Position numbers and translations under genes: made by a program. DNA of 33,074 bases from Arcobacteraceae bacterium (GTDB taxonomy: Bacteria > Campylobacterota > Campylobacteria > Campylobacterales > Arcobacteraceae): positions 1 through 33,074 of the forward strand of contig JAOZVJ010000005.1 in NCBI GenBank assembly GCA_029938215.1, in the 5' to 3' direction. Below are positions 19,416 through 28,448 of the stretch, piece after piece. The notes under the pieces are model-generated. The model worked only from the letters and a program-made list of their open reading frames with translations, had not been told where the DNA came from and made no database searches. Within the stretch, counting starts at the first letter, position 1. Each line of letters starts with the position of its first letter.

Positions 19416-19787
19416 ATGAAAGTTTTAATTGTAGACGACAGTTCGACTATGAGAAGAATTATTGGGAATGTTGTTCAGCAACTAGGCGTTGCCAAAGATG
19501 ATTTTGATGAAGCCGAGGATGGGGTAATAGCTTGGAAATTATTGTCACAAGGAACATATGATGTGGTATTAACCGATTGGAATATGCCAAATATGAACGG
19601 ACTTCAGCTAGTACAAAAGATTAGAGGGGAAGGTAATCATAGAGGAACTCCAATTATTATGATTACAACAGAAGGTGGTAAAGGTGAGGTAATTACAGCG
19701 CTAAAAGCTGGCGTAAATAACTATATTGTAAAACCATTTAGTGCTGATATATTAAAAGAAAAACTTGATAGCGTTATTAGAAAATAA
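19416..19787 (+). CDS. cheY: CheY-like single-domain response regulator
   Basis: VLIVDDSSTMRRII, VVLTDWNMPNMNGL, IIMITTEGGK, NNYIVKPFSADILKEKL; adjacent to CheZ-like gene and flagellar genes. Confidence 0.88.
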   Translation: MKVLIVDDSSTMRRIIGNVVQQLGVAKDDFDEAEDGVIAWKLLSQGTYDVVLTDWNMPNMNGLQLVQKIRGEGNHRGTPIIMITTEGGKGEVITALKAGVNNYIVKPFSADILKEKLDSVIRK

Positions 19788-19825
19788 TAATATAAAATGA
19801 ATAAGTGTAAATAAAAGGTTTAGTT

Positions 19826-20731
19826 ATGAGTATGAGTCAAGAAGAAATTGAAGCTTTAATGAACGAAACGGCAGATTTAGATACTACTGTAGCAGAAGAA
19901 AGTGATACTGCCATAACAGAAGATGACAATGCTGATATAATTACCGAAGATGACATATCCGCTCTAGCGACAGAGGCGGAAACAGAAAATATCGAGCCAT
20001 CACAAGAACCAGAAGTTGAAGATAATCTAGATGATATTTTAGCTGGAATTGAAGGAATAACAGATGACGAAACAGTTCCTGAAACAGATGAAATTTTAGA
20101 AGAAGTTGACAATACAGCAGTCGATGAATCTTTTAGTGATGATTTAGATGTAGAACATCACCAAGATTTATCTGATGCTTTAAATGAACAAATTAATCAA
20201 GGGGTATATCCTTTGCCTGTTGAAAAAGAACATAAAGTTGTAAATCAATTAAATGAAGTAGCAGAAGATAGCGAACTAAAAGCTACGCAAATTTTTGATG
20301 TTTTAAGTTATATACTTGATGAAAATGGCGAAATACAAAAAAGCACAAAGTTAGTACAAGATTTTGTAGAAAAACAAACTGAACTTTTAGAAGCTTTATC
20401 TAAGAAATTTCCAAATGTTACAGTATTGTTAGAAAATCTTGAATTAGCGAAAGAAGCTTCACCCTATTTAACAGATATATCAAAAAGGGTAGATGAAGAA
20501 AACAATCAAATTTTTGTTGCAATGGATTTAATGCAATTTCATGATATAAATAGGCAAAAAATTGAAAGAGTTATGTCTGTAATTAAAAAATTAACCACTT
20601 ATCTAAATGGTATATTTGAAGATGATAGTGGCAAACCTGATGTTCAAATTGCTAAACATATTTCAGGAGATGGTTCAAATACGGTTAGCGAAGATGATCT
20701 TGAATCATTAATTTCAGAATTTAGCTCATAG
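19826..20731 (+). CDS. CheZ-like chemotaxis protein with FliM-type N-terminal motif
   Basis: Acidic N-terminus beginning MSMSQEEIEALMN; helical core with AMDLMQFHDINRQKIERVMSVIKKL (CheZ-like D-x-x-x-Q region); C-term VSEDDLESLISEFSS; downstream of cheY. Confidence 0.72.
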   Translation: MSMSQEEIEALMNETADLDTTVAEESDTAITEDDNADIITEDDISALATEAETENIEPSQEPEVEDNLDDILAGIEGITDDETVPETDEILEEVDNTAVDESFSDDLDVEHHQDLSDALNEQINQGVYPLPVEKEHKVVNQLNEVAEDSELKATQIFDVLSYILDENGEIQKSTKLVQDFVEKQTELLEALSKKFPNVTVLLENLELAKEASPYLTDISKRVDEENNQIFVAMDLMQFHDINRQKIERVMSVIKKLTTYLNGIFEDDSGKPDVQIAKHISGDGSNTVSEDDLESLISEFSS

Positions 20732-20741
20732 GAACAAATAT

Positions 20742-21464
20742 ATGAATCAAGGCATTTATCCTTTAGCTTCAACAATGATAAATCAACTAAATCGTGTTGA
20801 TATATTATCAAATAATTTAGCAAATGCAAATACAAATGCTTTTAAACAAGAATCTTTATCAGAAGGTTCATTTAACAATTATTTAAAAAATGCGCAAAAA
20901 AAAGATGAAGTTATTTCAAAATTAAGTGAAATAACAAATATTATTCCAAAAATTGATAATAAATTTATAGATAAAAAGTTAGGAGCTATCACTCCTACAA
21001 ACAATCAACTTGATTTTGCTATTAAAAAAGAAGAGATGTTTTTTAAAGTTCAAAATCCAAAAAATGGAGAAATTGTTTTAACTAGAGATGGTTCATTTGG
21101 AATTTTAAATGAAAAATTAGTAACAAAAAATGGTTATCTAGTTTTAAATTTTGATAATTTGCCAATAGCAACGACAGAAGAAGAATTTGCAAAACAAATA
21201 GCAGTTGTAAAAACCAACTTTGAAAATCTTGACAAACAAGGTGGCAATAGTTATAAAATCAAATCTGAACAAAATATTGAAATGCTTTTTGACAATGAAA
21301 GCTATTTAGCTCAAGGCGCACTAGAAAGAAGCAATGTAAATTCCATAACTACAATGGTGTCTTTAATAGATAGTCATAGAAGATTTGAACAAGCACAAAA
21401 AGCAATAAAAGGAATTGATGAAATAAATCAAAAAGTAATAGACAAGATTGGAAATAATAGATAA
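20742..21464 (+). CDS. Flagellar basal-body rod protein, FlgF/FlgG family
   Basis: MNQGIYPLASTMINQLNRVDILSNNLANANTNAFKQESL...LDFAIKKEEMFFKVQNPKNGEIVLTRDGSFGI...ALERSNVNSITTMVSLIDSHRRFEQAQKAIKGID. Confidence 0.85.
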   Translation: MNQGIYPLASTMINQLNRVDILSNNLANANTNAFKQESLSEGSFNNYLKNAQKKDEVISKLSEITNIIPKIDNKFIDKKLGAITPTNNQLDFAIKKEEMFFKVQNPKNGEIVLTRDGSFGILNEKLVTKNGYLVLNFDNLPIATTEEEFAKQIAVVKTNFENLDKQGGNSYKIKSEQNIEMLFDNESYLAQGALERSNVNSITTMVSLIDSHRRFEQAQKAIKGIDEINQKVIDKIGNNR

Positions 21465-21871
21465 TGCATCCAAGTAGTGTAACGGATGTTTTATATAAGC
21501 AATTAAATTTTAGAGGTGAAAGACAAAAAATCATATCAAGCAATATTGCAAATATAAATACTCCAGATTATAAAACAAAGGATATTTCTTTTGATGATGA
21601 ATTAAAAAAAGCATCATCAAAAAGTGATTTATCTTTGAAAGTTACTCATCATAAACATATTAAATTTGATACACAAGCTACAAATACAGATAAATTTAAA
21701 ATTTATGAAACAAAAGGTTTACAGGAACAAAATGATGGAAACAATGTAAATTTGGATCAACAAATGAGTGATATGGCAAAAAATTCAATAATGTTTGATG
21801 CAATTCAAGGCTCAATAAAAAAAGATGCTAAATGGTTAAAAGAAATAATAGCAGCTTCTGGCAAAAATTAA
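21464..21871 (+). CDS. flgB: Flagellar basal-body rod protein FlgB
   Basis: LYKQLNFRGERQKIISSNIANINTPDYKTKDISFDDEL; NNVNLDQQMSDMAKNSIMFDA. Confidence 0.9.
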   Translation: MHPSSVTDVLYKQLNFRGERQKIISSNIANINTPDYKTKDISFDDELKKASSKSDLSLKVTHHKHIKFDTQATNTDKFKIYETKGLQEQNDGNNVNLDQQMSDMAKNSIMFDAIQGSIKKDAKWLKEIIAASGKN

Positions 21872-21887
21872 GGAAAATGATTAATTA

Positions 21888-23603
21888 ATGGAACAAATTT
21901 TTAATTTTATAAATAAACTAAATGCATCGCAAAGAGCTGTAATAATTGGTGGCTTTTCCTTATTGTTTATTTTTTTAATGGGCTTGCTTGTATATTCAAA
22001 TATAAAATCACAAGATGAAAAATTAAACTATCTAGTTGCATCAAACCTTACAAAAAATCAGGTAATGTTAGCATCTAATGAACTTGAAGCTGCTGGTATT
22101 CCATTTTCAGTAATAGGCAATGAAAATAGCTTATCTTTAAAAACAAATAAAGAAAATATAAATGTAGCAAAAATAAAACTTTTAGTAAGTGATTCTGTCG
22201 CAAATAAACATTCAGGGTGGGAAATTTTTGATAAAAGTTCTTTGGGCACTACTAATTTTGAAAATAAAGTAAAATACAAAAGAGCTTTAGAAGGCGAATT
22301 AGCTCGTACTTTAGAATCTTTATCCGGAATACTTGGAGCTAAAGTTAAAATTGGACAACCGAAAGATTCAATTTTTACTCAAAGAAAAGCTGATCCAACA
22401 GCATCCGCTGTATTAACCATAAGAGATGGATCAAATTTAAGTAAAAAACAAATAAAAGGTATTAAAAATTTTATAGCTTCTGCTGTTTCAAGACTAAAAC
22501 CTAAAAATATTAAATTAATAAATCAAAATGGTGCATTATTAGAATATTCTGCTCAAGATATTGATAACACAAAATATATTACACAAGAAAAATATAAAAA
22601 GAAATTAGAAAAAGATTATGAAAATAAAATTATAGAAATTTTAGAACCTTTTATAGGTATGAGTAGAGTTGTAGCAAAAGTATCAGTAGTATTAGATTTT
22701 ACAAAACAAGAAATTAAACAAGAAATTTTTGAACCAGAAGGAACAATCAGAAGTCAACAAACGACAGAAACCACTTCGAATAAAGAAGAAAAACAAACAT
22801 CTGCAACAGGAACTGCTGGTGCTCAAAGCAATATCCAAAATCCTGATGAAGGTACTGGAGATGTTAAAGCAAAATCACTACAAGAAGAAGCAAAAAATAT
22901 TATCAATTATGAAATATCAAAAAAAATAGTCAATCAAAAAAACAATGCTTATGCTTTAATTGAAAGAATCACAACAGCAGTAACATTTGATTCTACGGTT
23001 TTAGAAAATGAACAAAACAAAATTGAATTTTTAAAAAATATAAATTCTATTGTGGAAGAAACTGTTGGCTATAAAAAAGAAAGAGGTGACAAAGTTACTG
23101 TTAAATCATTTAAATTTATTGGTTTTGGTTCTTTGGACAATAATGCAACAGCAACGCAAGTTGTAGAAGAAGATTCAATGTCTGGTATGTCTATGAAGGC
23201 AATTATGCAAGATTTTGGAGAATATTTTCAATATCTAATAGTTTCCATATTATTATTTATTTTTTATAAAAAGTTTATAGCCAACAATGAAGTTATTTTA
23301 ACACAAGGTGTTGCTAATAAAAAAACAACTAGTTCTTCTGGATTAAACACTGAATCAGAAATAGATACTAGTGAATTAGATTTTGAAAAACAATCATTTA
23401 ACAGCAGTGTTGCAAAAAATAGATTAAAAGCGAAAGTTAAAAGTCAAATTTTAAACAATATAGAAGGCTTAGATGAAGAAAGTGCCGCAAAATATGAAAT
23501 CTTAATTGAAGAACTCGATAGAGAAGTTCAAAGTAATCCTGAAGATATAGCTACTATGATTGAGATGCTATTATATGAAGGCGATGAAAAGTTTAGAGCT
23601 TAA
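21888..23603 (+). CDS. fliF: Flagellar MS-ring protein FliF
   Basis: Two TM segments, ASNLTKNQVMLASNELEAAGIPF, KYKRALEGELARTLESLSGILGAKVKI, ASAVLTIRDGSNLSKKQIKGIKNFIASAVSRLKPKNI. Confidence 0.95.
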   Translation: MEQIFNFINKLNASQRAVIIGGFSLLFIFLMGLLVYSNIKSQDEKLNYLVASNLTKNQVMLASNELEAAGIPFSVIGNENSLSLKTNKENINVAKIKLLVSDSVANKHSGWEIFDKSSLGTTNFENKVKYKRALEGELARTLESLSGILGAKVKIGQPKDSIFTQRKADPTASAVLTIRDGSNLSKKQIKGIKNFIASAVSRLKPKNIKLINQNGALLEYSAQDIDNTKYITQEKYKKKLEKDYENKIIEILEPFIGMSRVVAKVSVVLDFTKQEIKQEIFEPEGTIRSQQTTETTSNKEEKQTSATGTAGAQSNIQNPDEGTGDVKAKSLQEEAKNIINYEISKKIVNQKNNAYALIERITTAVTFDSTVLENEQNKIEFLKNINSIVEETVGYKKERGDKVTVKSFKFIGFGSLDNNATATQVVEEDSMSGMSMKAIMQDFGEYFQYLIVSILLFIFYKKFIANNEVILTQGVANKKTTSSSGLNTESEIDTSELDFEKQSFNSSVAKNRLKAKVKSQILNNIEGLDEESAAKYEILIEELDREVQSNPEDIATMIEMLLYEGDEKFRA

Positions 23604-23621
23604 TTTAATGGAGTTTAACAA

Positions 23622-24632
23622 ATGAGTGAAGTTAGTAGAGATTTATTAAGAGAGATACCTATGATAGATAAAATTGCTCAATTTTGTGTATTAATTGGTG
23701 AAGAAGCAACTGTAAAAATATTTCAAAACCTTCCTACTGATCTAGTAGAACAAATTTCAACTGCAATTACAAATATATCTTCTATTGATAAAGAAACATC
23801 TTTGGCACTTCTTGATGAATTTCACCTTTATACAAGATCAAAATCATTTATAAGTTCTGGTGGTTTTGACTATGCTAAAGATATATTATATAAGTCTTTG
23901 GGGAAAACTGAAGCTGATGGTGTTTTGGGTAAATTGTCTCGTTTAAAACAGGCTAAACAATCTTTTGCATATTTAGATGCAATTAATCCAAAACAATTAT
24001 CTGATTTTATTAAGGATGAATCTCCACAAACAATTGCGGTTGTTTTATCACATATGGATTCAGGAGCTGCGGCAGAAGTTTTAAATGGGCTAGAGGAAGA
24101 CATAAGAGTAAAAGTAACTATGCATATGGCAACCATAAAAGATATTCAGCCAGATGTAGTAAGAACAATGTCGAATGTTTTAGAAAAAAAACTAGAGTCA
24201 CTTTTATCTACTGTTACAGAAGTCGGTGGAATAAAAGTTGTTGCTGATATGCTAAACAAATTAGGTCCAAAATCACAAGATATACTTTTAAATATAGGCG
24301 GAATAGACACAACACTAGCAACACAAATTAAAGAAAATATGTTTGTATTTGAAGATCTTATTAATTTAGGAACAGATAATATTATGAAAGTTTTATCAAA
24401 TGTTGAAATGAATGATGTTGCAATTGCTCTTTCAAGGTCTCCTGAAGAAGATATAGAATTGATTACAGAGGCTATGAGTCAAAGAGCAAAAGACAGATTT
24501 AAAGAAGAATTTGAATTACTTGGAAAAGTAAAAATCAAAGACTTAGAAGCAGCACAAAGAAAAATGCTAGATGCGGCTCAAAAATTAATTGATGAAGGCG
24601 CTATTGATAGAACTGTTGAGGAAGAAGAATGA
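23622..24632 (+). CDS. fliG: Flagellar motor switch protein FliG
   Basis: ESPQTIAVVLSHMDSGAAAEVLNGLEEDIRVKVTMHMA; MFVFEDLINLGTDNIMKVLSNVEMNDVAIALS. Confidence 0.96.
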   Translation: MSEVSRDLLREIPMIDKIAQFCVLIGEEATVKIFQNLPTDLVEQISTAITNISSIDKETSLALLDEFHLYTRSKSFISSGGFDYAKDILYKSLGKTEADGVLGKLSRLKQAKQSFAYLDAINPKQLSDFIKDESPQTIAVVLSHMDSGAAAEVLNGLEEDIRVKVTMHMATIKDIQPDVVRTMSNVLEKKLESLLSTVTEVGGIKVVADMLNKLGPKSQDILLNIGGIDTTLATQIKENMFVFEDLINLGTDNIMKVLSNVEMNDVAIALSRSPEEDIELITEAMSQRAKDRFKEEFELLGKVKIKDLEAAQRKMLDAAQKLIDEGAIDRTVEEEE

Positions 24633-25285
24633 AAAGTAATGTAAATTCAAAAGCTAAAATTTTAAAATCTAGTGACACGCATTCTTCTTATGAGTTAGGA
24701 CAATTTTTAGGAAATCAAGAAACAAATGCTGTAAATTCTGGTGATGCTACTTTAAATGATAGAGATATCAATGGAAAAGTAGATCCTGTCTTAACTGAAA
24801 TCAAAGCTTTATCTACACAATTAAATCAAATTCAAGCAAAAGTTACAGATATAGAAAATGATGGAGTAAAAGGAAGGGATCTTGATAAACAGCTTGTAGA
24901 AGCGATGAAAGATCTTAAAAATTATGCTTCATTTTTTGAACAAGCAACTTTTCAAATGGAAACAAAAATTTTAAAAACATCAATTTCAATTGCTCAAAAG
25001 GTTATCGCAATAGAAGTTGGTGAAAATAGTTCAAAAATAGCAAAAGAAACAATTACAAATATTTTAGAAAAAATAAAAACCGCATCAAAAATTACTATTC
25101 ATTTGAATCCAAAAGATTATATATTATTAAAAAATGAATTAAATCTACAACCATTTATTCAAGTACAAGAAGACTCAAATGTAACTGCAGGTGGAGTTGT
25201 AGTTGCTAGCGATCTTGGAAATTTTGATGGAAGTATTGAAGCAAAAGTTGAAACTATGCTTGAATCTCTCAATTCAGTTATTTAA
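24629..25285 (+). CDS. fliH: Flagellar assembly protein FliH
   Basis: FliH/YscL-like C-terminus: ILKTSISIAQKVIAIEVGEN...ITIHLNPKDYILLKNEL...QEDSNVTAGGVVVASDLGNFDGSIEAKVETML; 4-bp overlap with fliG. Confidence 0.88.
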   Translation: MKSNVNSKAKILKSSDTHSSYELGQFLGNQETNAVNSGDATLNDRDINGKVDPVLTEIKALSTQLNQIQAKVTDIENDGVKGRDLDKQLVEAMKDLKNYASFFEQATFQMETKILKTSISIAQKVIAIEVGENSSKIAKETITNILEKIKTASKITIHLNPKDYILLKNELNLQPFIQVQEDSNVTAGGVVVASDLGNFDGSIEAKVETMLESLNSVI

Positions 25286-25345
25286 ACTAAACCTATACAA
25301 TAAAAACTAATTTATCTTTTTTTAAAATAGAAAACACTTAATGTT

Positions 25346-25386
25346 CATTAAAAATTATACAAAATTATACATTTTATGCTATAATG
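25346..25386 (+). promoter_or_regulatory. Shared 41-bp promoter-like element, copy 1 (upstream of fliN)
   Basis: cattaaaaattatacaaaattatacattttatgcTATAATg; 38/41 identical to 29702-29742; TATAAT at 25380-25385. Confidence 0.8.
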
Positions 25387-25411
25387 AAAAAAAATCATAA
25401 AGAAGAATAAA

Positions 25412-25699
25412 ATGGAAGTGACTACAAAAAATTATGATAGTTTAGTTGACACAGAAATTATAGTAGATGTATTGCTTGGTACTACTACGATAACTTTAAA
25501 AGAATTTTTGAATTTTAGTGAAGGAGATATAATTACACTAAATAAATTAGCTGGGCAAGGTGGCGATATCTATGTAAATTCACGAATTATTGGCACTGGA
25601 GATATTATTGTAATGGAAGAGAAGCTCGCCGTAAGAGTTCAAGATGCAATGGATTCTGACAATGTAGTAAGATTCTTTTTTGATGAAAAAGAAATTTAG
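25412..25699 (+). CDS. fliN: Flagellar motor switch protein FliN (SpoA domain)
   Basis: VLLGTTTITLKEFLNFSEGDIITLNKLAGQGGDIYVNSRIIGTGDIIVMEEKLAVRV. Confidence 0.92.
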   Translation: MEVTTKNYDSLVDTEIIVDVLLGTTTITLKEFLNFSEGDIITLNKLAGQGGDIYVNSRIIGTGDIIVMEEKLAVRVQDAMDSDNVVRFFFDEKEI

Positions 25700-25708
25700 G
25701 AGGATAAA

Positions 25709-26488
25709 ATGGCAGTAGATGTAGTAACAAAAGCAAATGATGATTACCAAACTTTATTAGCAGCTAAAGAAGCAGCGGCAAATAGAGCAAAAGTAGCAAG
25801 TAAAACAGGAGAAGACGGTAATAGCTATACGGAAGCAATAGATGCTAATAGTTTGTCAAAACAAGATTTTTTAAAATTAATGCTTGAAGAGATGAAGATG
25901 CAAGATCCAACTAAGCCTATGGATTCTACAAAAATGATGGACAATCAACTTAAAATGTCAAGTATTGATACAAATCAAGAAATGGCAGAAGCTATGAAAG
26001 CACTTACTAAAACTTATGCGGCTTCTTCTTTATCTAGCGCCGTTGGACTAATGGGTAAAATTGTTGAAGATGGTTCGATAAATGAAGAAACAGAAATGAT
26101 TAAACAATATAGAATAAAAACAGTTGAATCAAAAGATGGAAAATTTTATGTAAATGCAAATGTTGCATCTGAGTTTAAACATAATGTAGGTATATATGGA
26201 GAGGAAGATGAGAATGGAAATAGACCATATACGGCATTAAATTATGATACAGAAGGAAATATAAAAGATAAAGACGGTAAGGCTACTGAACTAAATGTAA
26301 AAATAACTAAAAATGGTTCTTTTGAAGTTAATAACCAAAATAAAATTATTTTGTATGATAATAATGGAGCAGAAATAACAGATCAAGATACATTATCAGA
26401 TTATGGTATATCTGCACCATATCTTGTATATTCGGAAGATACAGTTAGTATTTTAGTAAATGATATAACAAAAGTTAAGGCGTATTAA
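25709..26488 (+). CDS. flgD: Flagellar hook capping/assembly protein FlgD
   Basis: LSKQDFLKLMLEEMKMQDPTKPMDSTKMMDNQLKMSSIDTNQEM...SSAVGLMGKIVE. Confidence 0.9.
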   Translation: MAVDVVTKANDDYQTLLAAKEAAANRAKVASKTGEDGNSYTEAIDANSLSKQDFLKLMLEEMKMQDPTKPMDSTKMMDNQLKMSSIDTNQEMAEAMKALTKTYAASSLSSAVGLMGKIVEDGSINEETEMIKQYRIKTVESKDGKFYVNANVASEFKHNVGIYGEEDENGNRPYTALNYDTEGNIKDKDGKATELNVKITKNGSFEVNNQNKIILYDNNGAEITDQDTLSDYGISAPYLVYSEDTVSILVNDITKVKAY

Positions 26489-26491
26489 ACT

Positions 26492-27940
26492 ATGATAGAT
26501 TCAATGTGGAATGGAATATCTGGCTTAAATGTATATCAAAAAGCTTTAAATAGTGAATCAAATAATTTAGCAAATGTAAACACTGTAGCTTATAAATCAG
26601 ATAATATTTCTTTTTCGGATATGATGTATCAAAATGGAATTGGGAAAGGTTCTCAAATAGGAAGTATAGATAAAAGTTTTGCACAAGGTAGTTTAAAAAT
26701 AACTTCAAATCCTTACGATATGGCTATCGCTGGGAAAGGATTTTTTATTGTTCAAGATGAGGCAGATAGTACCTTTTATACAAGAGCTGGAAATTTTAGA
26801 ATGGGAACTGATGGAACTTTACAAACTCCAGATGGAAATCAAGTTTCTGGTTTGGCTATTGAAACTCCTACCGCAGTCTCAACAAACGCAAGTGTAAGTC
26901 AATTTGGTTCAGCACATACTAATTTTTTAGCTACACAAAGTATCTCCTCTGATACTGAACTAAGAACGATAAATACAAAAACAACAAATTATGAAAATAC
27001 AGCAGTGGCTTCTGGAACTTCTGGTAGCGGATATAAAACTGCTCCAAGTAAAATCGCAGATATTGAAGCACTCGCAACAGAATACAGAAGCCAATTAAGT
27101 CTATATGCTAGCAATGCTGTTGCAGGAACTGCCTCTGTTGCACAAACTTCAACGGCAACTTTTACTCCTGCTGATATAAATAGTGCAAATGATTATATAT
27201 CTATATATATAGATGGCAATAAATATGAGCAACTTTTTGACACTAATGCTGCTACAACATTAAATAAACTTTCAGATCAAGTATCAAATATCAAAGGATT
27301 TACATCCTCAGTAGATACAACAACAGGTGAGCTAACAATCACATCTTTAATGCCAGGAAATGAGATAATAATCGGAACAGCTAAAATAAATGATTCAAAT
27401 ATGATAACAGCAACTACGACAAGTGCAGTAAGTGGCAGTGGACTCGCAGCAGTAACATCAGCAAGAGATGCACTTAAAACAGCGGTGGAAGCGGCAGATG
27501 CTGAGTTTTTAGAAATTTCTAATATTGTAAATCTTGCAAATCAAGATACTTTAACACTAACAGATATACAGCTCAAACTAGATAGTTTAAATGTTTCAGA
27601 TGATTCGTTTGGTGATGTTTCTGTTGAAAACGGTGCCATTTATATCAAACAAGGTGACAATAGATTTTTAGTAGGAAAAGTTGTAACTTCTGTATTTAAT
27701 AACAACCTTGGTTTAGAAGCAAAAGGAAACAATATGTTTTCAAAAACTGTAAATTCTGGCGAACCTATATATGCAGGTAGCTTAAATGAAATTCAAAATA
27801 ATACTTTAGAACTTAGTAATTCTGAGCTAAGTGAAGGGCTTGTAAATCTTATGGTTTATCAAAGATCATTTGAAGCAAATTCAAAAACTGTAACAACTTC
27901 TGATGATTTATTAAAAACAGCAATACAGCTTAAAAAATAA
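26492..27940 (+). CDS. flgE: Flagellar hook protein FlgE (copy 1, 482 aa)
   Basis: MWNGISGLNVYQKALNSESNNLANVNTVAYKSDNISFSDMMYQ...NPYDMAIAGKGFFIVQ...LSEGLVNLMVYQRSFEANSKTVTTSDDLL. Confidence 0.9.
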   Translation: MIDSMWNGISGLNVYQKALNSESNNLANVNTVAYKSDNISFSDMMYQNGIGKGSQIGSIDKSFAQGSLKITSNPYDMAIAGKGFFIVQDEADSTFYTRAGNFRMGTDGTLQTPDGNQVSGLAIETPTAVSTNASVSQFGSAHTNFLATQSISSDTELRTINTKTTNYENTAVASGTSGSGYKTAPSKIADIEALATEYRSQLSLYASNAVAGTASVAQTSTATFTPADINSANDYISIYIDGNKYEQLFDTNAATTLNKLSDQVSNIKGFTSSVDTTTGELTITSLMPGNEIIIGTAKINDSNMITATTTSAVSGSGLAAVTSARDALKTAVEAADAEFLEISNIVNLANQDTLTLTDIQLKLDSLNVSDDSFGDVSVENGAIYIKQGDNRFLVGKVVTSVFNNNLGLEAKGNNMFSKTVNSGEPIYAGSLNEIQNNTLELSNSELSEGLVNLMVYQRSFEANSKTVTTSDDLLKTAIQLKK

Positions 27941-27955
27941 CTAAAATTAAAATTG

Positions 27956-27982
27956 GAACTTAAGTAAATTTCACTTAAGTTC
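27956..27982. repeat. Inverted repeat downstream of flgE-1
   Basis: GAACTTAAGT aaatttc ACTTAAGTTC: perfect 10-bp stem, no T-run. Confidence 0.7.
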
Positions 27983-28020
27983 TGTTACAATAGTGTATAA
28001 TTAAAACATAGGAGAACATT

Positions 28021-28135
28021 ATGTGTATCAATCCGAACTATATTGTAAATAATAAAAATCACAAAAGAAGTTGAAAAGTTTGATGTTCATTATATTAGTG
28101 CTATTACAAAAATGGAGTTATTTTTTAAATCTTAA
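28021..28135 (+). pseudogene. Probable remnant of a VapC/PIN-domain toxin N-terminus (frameshifted and truncated)
   Basis: Promoter-like ttgttacaat...TATAAT and ggaga RBS precede ATG 28021 (MCINPNYIVNNKNHKRS*); shifting frame gives KITKEVEKFDVHYISAITKMELFFKS*, reminiscent of PIN-domain toxin N-termini. Confidence 0.5.
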
Positions 28136-28136
28136 A

Positions 28137-28188
28137 GAAGTATAATACATATTAAAGTAAAATAATTATAAAATATGCAATATACTTC
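28137..28188. promoter_or_regulatory. Putative HipB operator: 17-bp inverted repeat overlapping a -10 element
   Basis: GAAGTATAATACATATT (28137-28153) versus reverse complement of 28172-28188 GAAGTATATTGCATATT, 15/17 identical; TATAAT at 28141-28146. Confidence 0.65.
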
Positions 28189-28202
28189 ATAAAAGGTTAA
28201 AA

Positions 28203-28448
28203 ATGAATTTAATACAACTAGGTTCACAAATAAAAAAACTACGCAAAGAAAAAAAATGGTCTCAAGGAGATTTAGAAAAATACTCTAATATTACAAAACG
28301 AACTATATCTAAAATAGAAAATGGCTTTATTGATGAAGTTGGTATTAAAAAAGTAGAATTAATCCTTGATCTTCTAGGATATGAATTTAGCATAAGATTA
28401 AAAAGACAACCAAAAACATTGGAGGAGTTACAAGATGAAAGAAGATAA
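28203..28448 (+). CDS. hipB: HipB-like HTH (XRE family) antitoxin
   Basis: LGSQIKKLRKEKKWSQGDLEKYSNITKRTISKIENG; overlaps the hipA ORF by 14 bp. Confidence 0.85.
   Translation: MNLIQLGSQIKKLRKEKKWSQGDLEKYSNITKRTISKIENGFIDEVGIKKVELILDLLGYEFSIRLKRQPKTLEELQDERR

Noticed and set aside
27956-27982. Inverted repeat after flgE-1 as a rho-independent terminator
   Set aside because: Stem is AT-rich and is not followed by a T-tract; kept only as an inverted repeat.
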